Part shown: one piece after another, positions 53,669 through 61,268 of the stretch
How positions within the stretch are numbered: position 1 is the stretch's first letter
Layout: the number at the start of each line of letters is the position of its first letter
Origin: Candidatus Latescibacterota bacterium
GTDB taxonomy: Bacteria > Latescibacterota > UBA2968 > UBA8231
Assembly: GCA_022826515.1 (NCBI GenBank)
Contig: JAJDUT010000030.1
Location: 1 to 61,268, forward strand
Reading direction: 5' to 3'
DNA: 61,268 nucleotides
The notes under the pieces: model-generated
Told to the model about the DNA's origin: nothing
The model's input: only the letters and a program-made list of their open reading frames with translations
Databases searched by the model: none
Translations under genes and position numbers: made by a program

Positions 53669-56278
53669 ATGAACTCTTTCAAAAAGCCAAAGTCCAAAGC
53701 TGCGCAAACCATGGTCTTCTACTCATCCGTCTATCGTCTTCTCTTGCTATTCCTGATAGTCCCTCTGCCCGCGATAGCCCAATACGAAGTGACCATAGAA
53801 GGCGAAGCCTACCAACTCATCCTCGCCCGCGACCTTGCCGCAGCAATCCAGCGAGCCACTGCCGACACCGCACTCGAATACAACCGCATTGTGGTGCAGG
53901 GGCCGCTTGAATTGACCGGTGACACTCTGCGCGCGGCGCTCGCCTTTGAGGATGTGCGCTTTATCAATCCCGTAGTATTAGAACGCACCGTTTTTCTGCA
54001 ACCGGTGCACTTTGTTCGCACTCATTTTCAACAGGGGATCTCCCTGCTTGAAACCCGCTTAGAAGGTGGATTTTCTTGCCAAGACTGCCGCGTAGTAGGT
54101 ACGGCTAATTGCAAACGGACTTTGTTTACCGATAAAGTAGATTTTTCGGCCACCCAGTTTTCCGGCGCGGCCTTTTTTCAGCAGAGCGACTTTAGCGGCG
54201 AAACTACCTTTGAACGTACGCAATTTGAGGACGCGACCTATTTCGATCAGACTGTGTTCGCCCGCTCCACCTCTTTTCAGGATGCTTCCTTTGCGGATTT
54301 GGCCTCCTTCAAAGAAGCAGGGTGGCAATCGACCGTTTCCTTTGCTGGCGCTCGCTTTGGCGAGGACGCCTTATTCGCGCAAAGTCGCTTTGCGGGAGCC
54401 GCTGCGTTCACTGCGGCCTACTTCCGCGGCACAGCGCATTTCGAGCGAGCCGATTTCTTCGCTGCGGCTTCCTTTCGCCGCATCGTCTTTGCCGGTCCGG
54501 CCCGCTTTGTCGGTGCCCGCTTTCGCACGTCAGCGTTCTTCGTCGACAGTCGGTTCAAACGGGAGGCGACCTTTGCTGGCGCGACCTTTGCCCAGCCTTT
54601 TCGACCCAATGCCCACTTTAACGTCGCTCCCGACTTAGCCGATGTGACCGCTCCTTCCATAGACCTAAAACCCAAGGCCACGGCCCGCTCGGTACCACCG
54701 CCAGACACCACCGACCCTAGCTGCAACCCCATTCAATTGGTCGATATAACCCAAGCGGCTGGTCTCGATTTTGAGCACTACAACGGCTTTTCGGGCGAAT
54801 ACTACTACGTCGAAACCTTTGGGTCTGGGGCGGCCTTCCTCGATGTTGACGGCGATGGCTGGCTCGATCTCTATCTGGTCAATGGCGCACCCCTAATTGG
54901 CGAGCGCCCCGATCCGATTCCCACCAATCGCCTGTACCACAACACCGGCGCTGACGGCTTCACCGATGTGACGGCTGTCTCGGGGACTGGGCACACTGGC
55001 TACGGCATGGGCTGTGCGGCTGCTGACTACGATGCGGATGGAGACGTGGATCTCTACGTGACCAACGTTGGCCCCAACCTCTTGTTGCGCAACGAGGGTG
55101 GCGGGCGCTTTGCCGACGCGACTGCCGCTGTGGGTGGGGCCGATGCCCGGTGGGGCACTAGTTGCGGCTTTCTAGACTACGACCTCGACGGCGATTTGGA
55201 TCTCTACGCGACCAATTACGTCGAGTTTGACCCGCAGAACAATATCGTCTGTGCCGAGGGCGGCATTCGCTCCTATTGCGAACCGAAGTTCTACGATCCG
55301 GTAGGCGATGTGCTCTACCGCAACGAAAACGGCCAATTCCGCGATGTGACGTTGGAGACGGGAATCATCCACAAGGGACGCGGCTTGGGCGTGGCCTTTG
55401 CGGATTACGACCTCGACGGCGACACCGACGTGTACGTGGCCAACGACGGCACGATGAACTTTCTCTACCAAAACCAAGGGAACCGCTTTGCCGAGGTCGG
55501 TCTCTACGCCGGAGGGCGCTACAACGAGGACGGCTTGGCCGAAGCTGGCATGGGGGTGGAGTTCGGGGATTGGGACAACGATGGGTTGCAAGATATTTTT
55601 GTGACCAACTTTGCCCAAGAGACCAACACCTTGTACGGCAACGAGGGGCAAGGGCAATTCTACGACATCACCCAACGCGCCGGCTTGGCTGAGTACAGTT
55701 ACAAACCGCTGGGCTTTGGCACCAATTTCTTCGACTACGACAACGACGGCGACCTAGATCTCTTTGTCGCCAATGGCCACGTTATGGACAAAATTACCCA
55801 AGTACACCCCGACCATGCCTATCCGCAGCCCAATCAGGTGCTCTGCAACCAGCGGGGGACCCGCTTTGTCGATGTCTCTGCTAGGCTAGGCTCCGCGCTC
55901 GCGGTGGCGGCGGTAAGCCGCGCTTCGGCCTCGGCCGATTACGACAACGATGGCGACCTAGACCTGCTAGTGACTAATGTTGCCGCCGCTCCCAACCTCC
56001 TGCGCAACGACGGGGGCAACCGGCAGCACTGGCTGACGATTCTGTTGGGGAACACCGCGCAGCCCGCCCGCGTGGCCGTGACGGCTGATGGACAGCGCCA
56101 AGTCAAGGAGCATCAGTCGGGCGGTAGTTATCTTGCGAGCAGCGACCCCCGTCTCCACTTTGGGCTAGGAGAGGCCACCGAGGCCACAGTTGAAATCCGC
56201 TGGCCCGACGGTGCGTTGCAAAAAATAGAAGCGGTGGCGGCCAATCAGATTTTGCACATAATTCAATCCAAACCCTAA
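53669..56278 (+). CDS. Pentapeptide-type beta-helix fused to a CRTAC1 protein
   Basis: An 869-residue secreted fusion. After the signal peptide (MVFYSSVYRLLLLFLIVPLPAIAQ, within a longer n-region) and about 90 residues, positions about 132-310 are a run of A.F..A.F-type pentapeptide_3 repeats (for example SATQFSGAAFFQQSDF). They predict a right-handed quadrilateral beta-helix. From about 357 the protein is a full CRTAC1 unit: LDFEHYNGFSGEYYYVETFG, FG-GAP repeats with Ca2+ loops and a C-terminal ASPIC/UnbV domain. This unit is strikingly close to the protein at 25323. Start uncertain: ATG 53612, 53669 or 53711 are all in frame, and none has a clear SD. A TPR lipoprotein follows. Confidence 0.88.
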   Translation: MNSFKKPKSKAAQTMVFYSSVYRLLLLFLIVPLPAIAQYEVTIEGEAYQLILARDLAAAIQRATADTALEYNRIVVQGPLELTGDTLRAALAFEDVRFINPVVLERTVFLQPVHFVRTHFQQGISLLETRLEGGFSCQDCRVVGTANCKRTLFTDKVDFSATQFSGAAFFQQSDFSGETTFERTQFEDATYFDQTVFARSTSFQDASFADLASFKEAGWQSTVSFAGARFGEDALFAQSRFAGAAAFTAAYFRGTAHFERADFFAAASFRRIVFAGPARFVGARFRTSAFFVDSRFKREATFAGATFAQPFRPNAHFNVAPDLADVTAPSIDLKPKATARSVPPPDTTDPSCNPIQLVDITQAAGLDFEHYNGFSGEYYYVETFGSGAAFLDVDGDGWLDLYLVNGAPLIGERPDPIPTNRLYHNTGADGFTDVTAVSGTGHTGYGMGCAAADYDADGDVDLYVTNVGPNLLLRNEGGGRFADATAAVGGADARWGTSCGFLDYDLDGDLDLYATNYVEFDPQNNIVCAEGGIRSYCEPKFYDPVGDVLYRNENGQFRDVTLETGIIHKGRGLGVAFADYDLDGDTDVYVANDGTMNFLYQNQGNRFAEVGLYAGGRYNEDGLAEAGMGVEFGDWDNDGLQDIFVTNFAQETNTLYGNEGQGQFYDITQRAGLAEYSYKPLGFGTNFFDYDNDGDLDLFVANGHVMDKITQVHPDHAYPQPNQVLCNQRGTRFVDVSARLGSALAVAAVSRASASADYDNDGDLDLLVTNVAAAPNLLRNDGGNRQHWLTILLGNTAQPARVAVTADGQRQVKEHQSGGSYLASSDPRLHFGLGEATEATVEIRWPDGALQKIEAVAANQILHIIQSKP

Positions 56279-56285
56279 CCCCAAC

Positions 56286-56370
56286 TTGCTATGGCCATCC
56301 TGAATGACTTGAACGATTCGAGATGCTGAATAATATGATGATTCTATCTGCGTCCATCTGCGGATCTATG
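56286..56370. repeat. Element related to the 115-bp repeat (copy 2, inverted)
   Basis: Read on the minus strand it matches the interior of 43965-44079. CCGCAGATGGACGCAGAT is followed by a T/C-rich spacer and then TCGAATCGTTCAAGTCATTCAGG, ending near TAGCAAG. The outer TATAGCAAT end is eroded. It begins 8 bp after the stop of the CRTAC1 fusion and ends 27 bp before the start of the TPR gene. Confidence 0.65.
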
Positions 56371-56397
56371 AAAAACCCCGAGAAAGGCCGTTTTGCT

Positions 56398-58353
56398 ATG
56401 TTGAAGATGACCGCTGCCCTGCTAATTTTGGGCGCGGCCTGCTCTCAAGACCCCGATGACGACTCCCTAGAAAAGCACCTCCGCCTCACCCGCCAAAATC
56501 CCACCGCGCCACCCGCGTACTACAATTTGGCCGTAGCCTATACCCAAGCCGGCCGCTACGACGAAGCCCAGCAAAACTACGCCAAAGCCCTCGACCTCGA
56601 TCCGAACTACGCCCTCGCCCACGATGGCTTGGGGCTTTTGGCCCAGCGGCGCGGAGCCTTGGACGAAGCCGCCGCCCACTTTCAGCAAGCCCTTGACCTT
56701 GATTCCACCTTGGCTGCGACGAGCAATAATCTGGGTAATATTCACTACCAGCAGGGAGCTTTGGCAGAAGCTGCCGCCGCTTATCAAGCGGCCGTGCGCC
56801 AAGCCCCAGCGGATATCGCGTTCTACATCAATCTCGCCCGCGCCCTGCGCGATCTGCGAGAATTTGACCAAGCGGTGGCCGTCCTATTGCAGGCCGTTGA
56901 TCGCGACCCATTTTCCCGGGAAGTAAAAGCGGCCTTGGGTCATCTGTACGCCGAAGATTTGCGCGTTGAAGATGCGGTGACCGCCTACGGCGAGGCCCTC
57001 CGCATCGCGCCCAGTGCCGACCTCCACGTCCGCTTGGGGGATGTCTATACCCGCGTTGAAAAATTGGCCGAGGCGGTGCGCGAATACGAAAGTGCCTTGG
57101 AGTTGGACCAAGATAATGCCGAAGCTCGTTACAAGTTGGGGGCTATCTATGCCACCCAGCAGCGCATTCCCGAAGCAGTGGCTTTAGCTGAAAAAGCCGT
57201 CGCCCTAGATTCGACCCAGACAGCGGCTCTGCAGCTTTTGGCGCGGCTGTATGTCAACCAGGGCTTTTACGACAAAGCCGAAAAAGCCCTGTTGCAAGCT
57301 ATTGAAACGGACCCCAGCTTGATGGAAGCCCGCAGCGGACTAGGGGCGCTCTACATCCGCCAAACCCAGTACCAAAAAGCCGAAGCTATCTTAAAAGAAG
57401 CCGTGGAAAAGGATCCACAGCACGGCGAATCTTGGCGTCAGTTGGGTCTGCTCTATAGCGAATTGAATCGTCCCGAGGAAGCGGCCAAGATGCTGCGCCA
57501 AGTTCTCGCCATTAATCCCTTGCATCCGGAAGCTCTCTACAACTTAGCTAACGTTCTCCTCGCGCTTGGCCAAACGACCGAGGCCGAGCGCCTACAAAAC
57601 CGCTTTGAACGCCTCGGACGTCTCCACGACCACATCAATCAGCTACAGCAGACGCTCGACGCTACTCCGGCCAACGTCGCAGCTCGCTTGCGGCTGGCGC
57701 GTGCTTATCTCGCGCTCCGGCAGTGGGAAAAGGCCGAAGCCCAGTACCGGTCGCTGCTTTCTATTGTGCCCACCCATTTGGAGGCGCGCCTCCAGTTAAG
57801 CGGCCTCTATGCCCAGCACGGCAAGCTCGCTAGAGCAATGAGGGTGTGCCAAGAGGCCCTAGCGCACAGTCCCCCGGATTCGGCCCTCTATAAAATTTAC
57901 TTTGCGCTCGGTCATCTCTACCACGCACAGGCCCGTATCGAGGAGGCCGAGGCCGCCTTAGAGCGCACGTTGGCCCTAGCGCCTACTCACGCCCAAGCCT
58001 ATAACAATCTAGGCAATGTTTACCTAGCAAAGAACGATCTTCAACAGGCGGCGACGGCCTACCAAAAGGCGCTTGAGGTAGCGCCCGACTTTGCCGAAGC
58101 CCATTACAACTTGGGCCACCTTTATGCCCAACAGAAGGCCCATGCCAAAGCCGAGCGTCAGTACCAAGCCGCGCTGCGTGCGGATTCTACCTATGCCAGA
58201 GCGCATTATGCCCTTGGTGTTCTCTACCAAGAGGCGGCGCAACCCCGCCAAGCCATCCGCGCGTACAAGCATTTTCTCGCGCAGTGGCGGGGCGATCCCC
58301 GCCTAACCCAAGCTGCCCAAGAGGCGTTAGCACGACTGGCAGATTCCGAGTAG
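56398..58353 (+). CDS. TPR-repeat lipoprotein, long form
   Basis: A 651-residue protein. The lipoprotein signal (MLKMTAALLILGAACSQ; Cys15 in the LGAAC lipobox) is followed by roughly sixteen TPRs over most of the length (for example PNYALAHDGLGLLAQRRGALDEA). A break near residues 395-430 (QNRFERLGRLHDHINQLQQ) may divide two TPR superhelices. ATG 56398 was chosen because GAGAAAGG lies upstream and it begins the lipobox signal; upstream in-frame ATGs are inside the repeat element. A likely partner is the CRTAC1 fusion just upstream, repeating the TPR/CRTAC1 pairing at 23.7-26.9 kb. Confidence 0.9.
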   Translation: MLKMTAALLILGAACSQDPDDDSLEKHLRLTRQNPTAPPAYYNLAVAYTQAGRYDEAQQNYAKALDLDPNYALAHDGLGLLAQRRGALDEAAAHFQQALDLDSTLAATSNNLGNIHYQQGALAEAAAAYQAAVRQAPADIAFYINLARALRDLREFDQAVAVLLQAVDRDPFSREVKAALGHLYAEDLRVEDAVTAYGEALRIAPSADLHVRLGDVYTRVEKLAEAVREYESALELDQDNAEARYKLGAIYATQQRIPEAVALAEKAVALDSTQTAALQLLARLYVNQGFYDKAEKALLQAIETDPSLMEARSGLGALYIRQTQYQKAEAILKEAVEKDPQHGESWRQLGLLYSELNRPEEAAKMLRQVLAINPLHPEALYNLANVLLALGQTTEAERLQNRFERLGRLHDHINQLQQTLDATPANVAARLRLARAYLALRQWEKAEAQYRSLLSIVPTHLEARLQLSGLYAQHGKLARAMRVCQEALAHSPPDSALYKIYFALGHLYHAQARIEEAEAALERTLALAPTHAQAYNNLGNVYLAKNDLQQAATAYQKALEVAPDFAEAHYNLGHLYAQQKAHAKAERQYQAALRADSTYARAHYALGVLYQEAAQPRQAIRAYKHFLAQWRGDPRLTQAAQEALARLADSE

Positions 58354-58424
58354 GGCAGGTCCATAGATAGCGGTCATTCCACGACCGCGCTACATTGTTG
58401 CAACGAAGAGAAATGAGGATAACA

Positions 58425-59192
58425 ATGAAAACAGCATTCGCCGGTATTTTCTTGGTCGCACTGCTAGCCACCCAAAGTGCAGCGTTTTCGCAAACCGAGT
58501 TTCACCTGCAGTACGGCAAACACAAGAATCCATTCTCGTCAGCCGAGCAACAGACTCTTGTCTTTACCGTGCAACAGGCTGCGGGATGGAAATTGGGCGA
58601 CAGCTTCTTCTTCATCGACTACCTCGATGACGACGAGCGCGACGGTTTCAACGATCGAGATTTCTACGGCGAGTGGTCTCCAACCCTGAGTTTTGGCAAG
58701 CTGGCCAACAGGGAATTGCGCGTCGGCCCCATTCGGGATTTTGCCCTGATTGCCGGGATCAACGTCAGCGGCGACGACAACGTCGTGAAATACCTGCCCG
58801 GTCTGCGGGCCTCTTGGGACCTGCCGGGATTCCTGTTCTTGAATACGGACCTGACGGCCTATATCGACGACAACATCGGTGGCGAAGGCGGTGCCCCCAA
58901 AACTGACAACAGCTTCTTACTGAACGTCAATTGGGCCTTGCCCATCAATGTTGGCAGTCTGTCTCTGGCGATTGTCGGTCATGCCGAGTACTTGGGCGGT
59001 CGCACCAACGAATTCGGTGAAGAGGTCAAAAGTTCCATTCTCTCTCAGCCGCAGTTTACTTGGGATCTGGGCAAAGTGGTCGGAGCGCCCAATCAACTCA
59101 TGGTCGGCATCGAGTACCAGTACTGGCTCAACAAGCTCGGAACGGATGAGGACGAGAGTACGGCCCAGTTGTTGGTGGTATGGCGTTTGTGA
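58425..59192 (+). CDS. Tsx-like nucleoside-specific outer-membrane channel
   Basis: A 255-residue protein. The signal peptide (MKTAFAGIFLVALLATQSAAFSQ) precedes TEFHLQYGKHKNPF and a chain of amphipathic strands with FFFIDYLDDDE, DFYGEWSPTLSFGKL and a C-terminal strand LLVVWRL. This resembles the Channel_Tsx/DUF5020 barrel family, about 12 strands, usual length 240-290. GAGGA precedes ATG 58425. The downstream NCS2 nucleobase permease suggests that together they move nucleosides or bases across outer and inner membranes. The barrel assignment is from strand pattern and end sequence, not from catalytic residues. Confidence 0.75.
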   Translation: MKTAFAGIFLVALLATQSAAFSQTEFHLQYGKHKNPFSSAEQQTLVFTVQQAAGWKLGDSFFFIDYLDDDERDGFNDRDFYGEWSPTLSFGKLANRELRVGPIRDFALIAGINVSGDDNVVKYLPGLRASWDLPGFLFLNTDLTAYIDDNIGGEGGAPKTDNSFLLNVNWALPINVGSLSLAIVGHAEYLGGRTNEFGEEVKSSILSQPQFTWDLGKVVGAPNQLMVGIEYQYWLNKLGTDEDESTAQLLVVWRL

Positions 59193-59300
59193 AGATGACG
59201 GGGCTTTTGGCGCGAGTTGCCAATCGTCGCATATTCTCCGGGCAATGATATAGAACTCGCAGGTTTTGCAGTGCAACCTGACTGAGAGAGTGAGTTTACA

Positions 59301-61028
59301 ATGGCGCAAACAAATGAAAACATCCGCTACGAGCCGGACGAGCGTCCCCCCCATTCGGTTGCCGCTGGAGTTGGTTTTCAGGCCGCGGTAGTTGTCGTGG
59401 CCGGGGTGGTGCTCGGCGCGGTCATTATTGGCCGGGCGGCCAACCAGCCAGAGAGTTACCTAACTTGGATCGCCTTTGCGGCGCTGCTGATCAGCGGCGT
59501 AAGCACGATGCTGCAAGCGGTGCGGGTCGGGCGGATTGGAGCCGGGCATGTGCTCGTCATGGGCACCTCGGGAGCCTTCATCGCGGTCTGCATCACAGCA
59601 CTGGTCAAGGGCGGCCCGCCCCTGATGGCGAGCCTAGTCGTGGCGTCGTCGCTGTTTCAGTTTGCCCTTGCGGCGCGGCTTTCGCTGCTGCGCCGGATTA
59701 TCACTCCGATCGTCTCCGGCACGGTGATCATGCTGATTGCCGTCACGGTCATGCCGATTGTTTTTGACTTGTTAGCCGATGTGCCCGAGGGCACGCGATC
59801 AGGCGCGGCACCAGGGGCGGCCGCGGCAACCCTTGCTGTGCTGTTGGTTTTGGCGTTGCGCGCCCCGGTGGCTTGGCGGCTATGGGCTCCGCTCATCGGC
59901 GTTGTCGTGGGCTGCGCGGTGGCCGCGCTCTTCGGTCTGTACGACATTCGCCCCGTCCTCGAAGCCCGTTGGATTGGCCTGCCCGATAATGTGTGGCCGG
60001 GGTTGGACCTGACGTTCAGGGCCGAGTTCTGGGCCCTGCTGCCGGCGTTTGTGGTCGTGACCTTAGTCGGCGCGATTGAGACCATTGGCGACGGCGTTGC
60101 CATTCAACGGGTCTCGCGGCGGCAACCGCAGGCCACGGATTTTCGCTTGGTACAGGGAGCACTCAACGCCGATGGGGTGGGCAACCTATTGTCCGGTTTC
60201 ATCGGGACGCCCCCCAACACGACCTACTCGACGAGCATATCGCTGGCCGAGCTCACGGGCGTGGCCGCCCGCCGCGTCGGGGTGTACATCGGGGTCTTCT
60301 TTGTGTTGCTGGCCTTATCGCCCAAAGTGACAGCCCTGCTAGTTGCCATTCCCAACCCGGTGGCCGCGGCGTATATCACCTTGCTAATCGGCCTGCTTTT
60401 CGTGCAAGGTATGCGGATGGTGGTCAACGATGGCCTCGATCATCGCAAGGCTGCGGTGGTGGGGATATCGTTCTGGCTTGGCGTGGGCTTTCAGAATCAG
60501 GTGATCTTCGCCGACATGCTGGGCGGGACGTGGGGCACCCTGCTCGGAAACGGCATGACCGCTGGTTGCCTCACGGCGATTGTGCTGACTGCATTCATGG
60601 AACTGACGGCTGTGCGCCGCCGCCGCTTAGAGGTCGAGTTAGCCGCTGACTCAATGCCCAAGATCGACGAATTCCTCCGCGCCGTTGCCGCGAAAGTCGG
60701 CTGGGACGATGCGGCGACCGAGCGGCTGCGCGCCGCCGGGGAAGAGACCTTGGCGATTCTGACCCAACAAGCCGAGGACGATGCGACCAACGGACGGCAC
60801 TTGATCCTTACAGCACGGCCTACCGAAGGAACGGTGGAGTTGGAGTTTTTGGCGACTGCTGCGGGAGAAAATCTCGAAGACCGGCTGGCGTATCTGAGCG
60901 AACAGCCCGAGATAATAGACGAACACGAGATTTCGTTTCGTCTGCTGCGGCACTACGCCGCTGCGGTGCGGCACCAGAAATACCACGACCTAGATATCAT
61001 TGCGGTGCAGGTCGAGCGCACGCCTTAG
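59301..61028 (+). CDS. NCS2-family nucleobase permease with extra C-terminal cytosolic domain
   Basis: A 575-residue protein. Residues about 20-435 hold about 14 membrane segments of the uracil/xanthine permease family. They include GAIETIGDGVAIQRVSRR near residue 260 and the NCS2 signature region GTPPNTTYSTSISLAELTGV near residue 305. Residues about 445-575 form an additional soluble domain (FLRAVAAKVGWDDAATERLRAAGEETLAIL). It resembles the opening helix of RsbW/GHKL-type ATP-binding anti-sigma proteins but lacks clear N and G1 boxes. That extension is not part of standard NCS2 carriers. It would import purines or pyrimidines with a cation. Repeat copy D begins 3 bp after the stop. Confidence 0.88.
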   Translation: MAQTNENIRYEPDERPPHSVAAGVGFQAAVVVVAGVVLGAVIIGRAANQPESYLTWIAFAALLISGVSTMLQAVRVGRIGAGHVLVMGTSGAFIAVCITALVKGGPPLMASLVVASSLFQFALAARLSLLRRIITPIVSGTVIMLIAVTVMPIVFDLLADVPEGTRSGAAPGAAAATLAVLLVLALRAPVAWRLWAPLIGVVVGCAVAALFGLYDIRPVLEARWIGLPDNVWPGLDLTFRAEFWALLPAFVVVTLVGAIETIGDGVAIQRVSRRQPQATDFRLVQGALNADGVGNLLSGFIGTPPNTTYSTSISLAELTGVAARRVGVYIGVFFVLLALSPKVTALLVAIPNPVAAAYITLLIGLLFVQGMRMVVNDGLDHRKAAVVGISFWLGVGFQNQVIFADMLGGTWGTLLGNGMTAGCLTAIVLTAFMELTAVRRRRLEVELAADSMPKIDEFLRAVAAKVGWDDAATERLRAAGEETLAILTQQAEDDATNGRHLILTARPTEGTVELEFLATAAGENLEDRLAYLSEQPEIIDEHEISFRLLRHYAAAVRHQKYHDLDIIAVQVERTP

Positions 61029-61031
61029 ATC

Positions 61032-61095
61032 ACTGACGTTACGCAGCGTTTGTCATGCTGGCGCACGTAGGGGGCGGTTTCAAACCGCCCCCTAC
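61032..61095 (+). repeat. Dispersed hairpin element, copy D
   Basis: ACTGACGTTACGCAGCG is followed by TTTGTCATG, a GGCGCAC body and the 29-nt palindrome with arms GTAGGGGGCGGTTT / AAACCGCCCCCTAC (61067-61095). It is nearly identical to copy B in inverse orientation. It lies between the permease stop codon and the IS110-like fragment. Confidence 0.85.
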
Positions 61096-61135
61096 AAGGG
61101 GTCGCGCCCAATCCGCATCGCGTACCAGACTGGAT

Positions 61136-61151
61136 TCCCGCTTTTGCGGGA
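61136..61151. repeat. Short hairpin flanking the IS110-like end
   Basis: TCCCGCTTTTGCGGGA is a 6-bp stem with a 4-nt T loop. Motifs of this form (GGATTCCCGC..GCGGGAAT) are abundant dispersed palindromes in many bacteria and are common targets or flanks of IS110/IS1111 elements. Confidence 0.55.
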
Positions 61152-61178
61152 GTATCTGTGTTGTGTGTCAAGCCTTTT

Positions 61179-61268
61179 TTATCCTGCTTTGGCTTGGTGT
61201 TGCACCCAAGGGGTTCGTCGATGGGCAATGGCGTTGAGCAGCAGGAGCAGCTTGCGCATCACCGCGAC
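61179..61268 (-). mobile_element. 3' end of an IS110-like transposase gene, cut by the window edge
   Basis: On the minus strand from the right edge, 29 codons are open before TAA (61181-61179): VAVMRKLLLLLNAIAHRRTPW followed by a short tail. The '(V/A)xMRKLLxxLNA' plus '(R)TPW' ending is the standard C-terminus of IS110-family DEDD transposases. The rest of the gene lies beyond 61268. It immediately adjoins the short dispersed hairpin at 61136, the kind of site such elements often sit beside. Confidence 0.65.

Noticed and set aside
61025..61228. 67-codon minus-strand frame near the right edge
   Set aside because: It reads through repeat element D and the short hairpin; the true coding sequence there is the IS110-like end in another frame.

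Overview
The window looks like chromosome from an uncultivated, Gram-negative-type (two-membrane) heterotrophic bacterium. Signal peptides, lipoprotein signals, a Tsx-like outer-membrane channel, a periplasmic parvulin foldase and several large exported proteins support two membranes. The mix of CRTAC1-type ASPIC/UnbV proteins, FlgD/CHU_C-like C-terminal domains, DUF6785-like membrane proteins, PhyH and enolase-superfamily enzymes recalls Latescibacterota and related candidate phyla. That assignment is inference from gene content only. No rRNA, tRNA or CRISPR array was seen.

Left part (1-5.1 kb): an unrecognised gene, a broken histidine phosphatase with two in-frame TGA codons, a class III aminotransferase, a luciferase-like flavin oxidoreductase, a DUF1902/HicA toxin-antitoxin pair and a PhyH oxygenase. 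Next (5.2-12.9 kb) comes a complete Yej-type (microcin C family) oligopeptide ABC transporter with two tandem binding proteins, yejA-yejA-yejB-yejE-yejF. From 12.9 to 21 kb there are two large exported FlgD-like proteins, then catabolic or housekeeping enzymes: a mandelate racemase-type dehydratase in different base composition, a 2OG-Fe(II) oxygenase and an M28 peptidase.

The core (21.1-45.8 kb) is almost entirely exported proteins. It holds three more members of the FlgD-like family, two giant paralogues of unknown function, two lipoproteins built from 24-residue L-domain/LRR-like repeats, a TPR lipoprotein, two CRTAC1 proteins, a CBM9/DOMON-like protein with its own strong SD and terminator, a SurA-like double-parvulin foldase and a GT-C-type membrane glycosyltransferase. 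I read it as a cell-surface assembly island: foldase and glycosyltransferase serve a set of large envelope proteins. The five FlgD-like proteins share a layout and nearly all end in the same Ala-Tyr C-terminus, which suggests a common export or anchoring route. This is the best candidate for an undescribed system here.

Right part (45.8-61.3 kb): an AT-rich two-gene island (small two-TM protein plus winged-helix protein) bracketed by non-coding structured DNA; a DUF6785-like transporter with an MFS/spermidine-synthase fusion; two more CRTAC1 proteins, one fused to a pentapeptide-type beta-helix; a TPR lipoprotein; and a putative nucleoside uptake pair (Tsx-like channel and NCS2 permease with an extra regulatory-looking domain). 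The window ends in the 3' end of an IS110-like transposase.

Two families of short dispersed elements are visible. One carries the end motif CTGAYGTTACG, usually with a GTAGGGG hairpin; four copies, each abutting or overlapping a stop codon. The other is a roughly 115-bp element with TATAGCAAT ends, with two copies. Stretches between genes that are not listed, for example 880-1090, showed nothing I could name.
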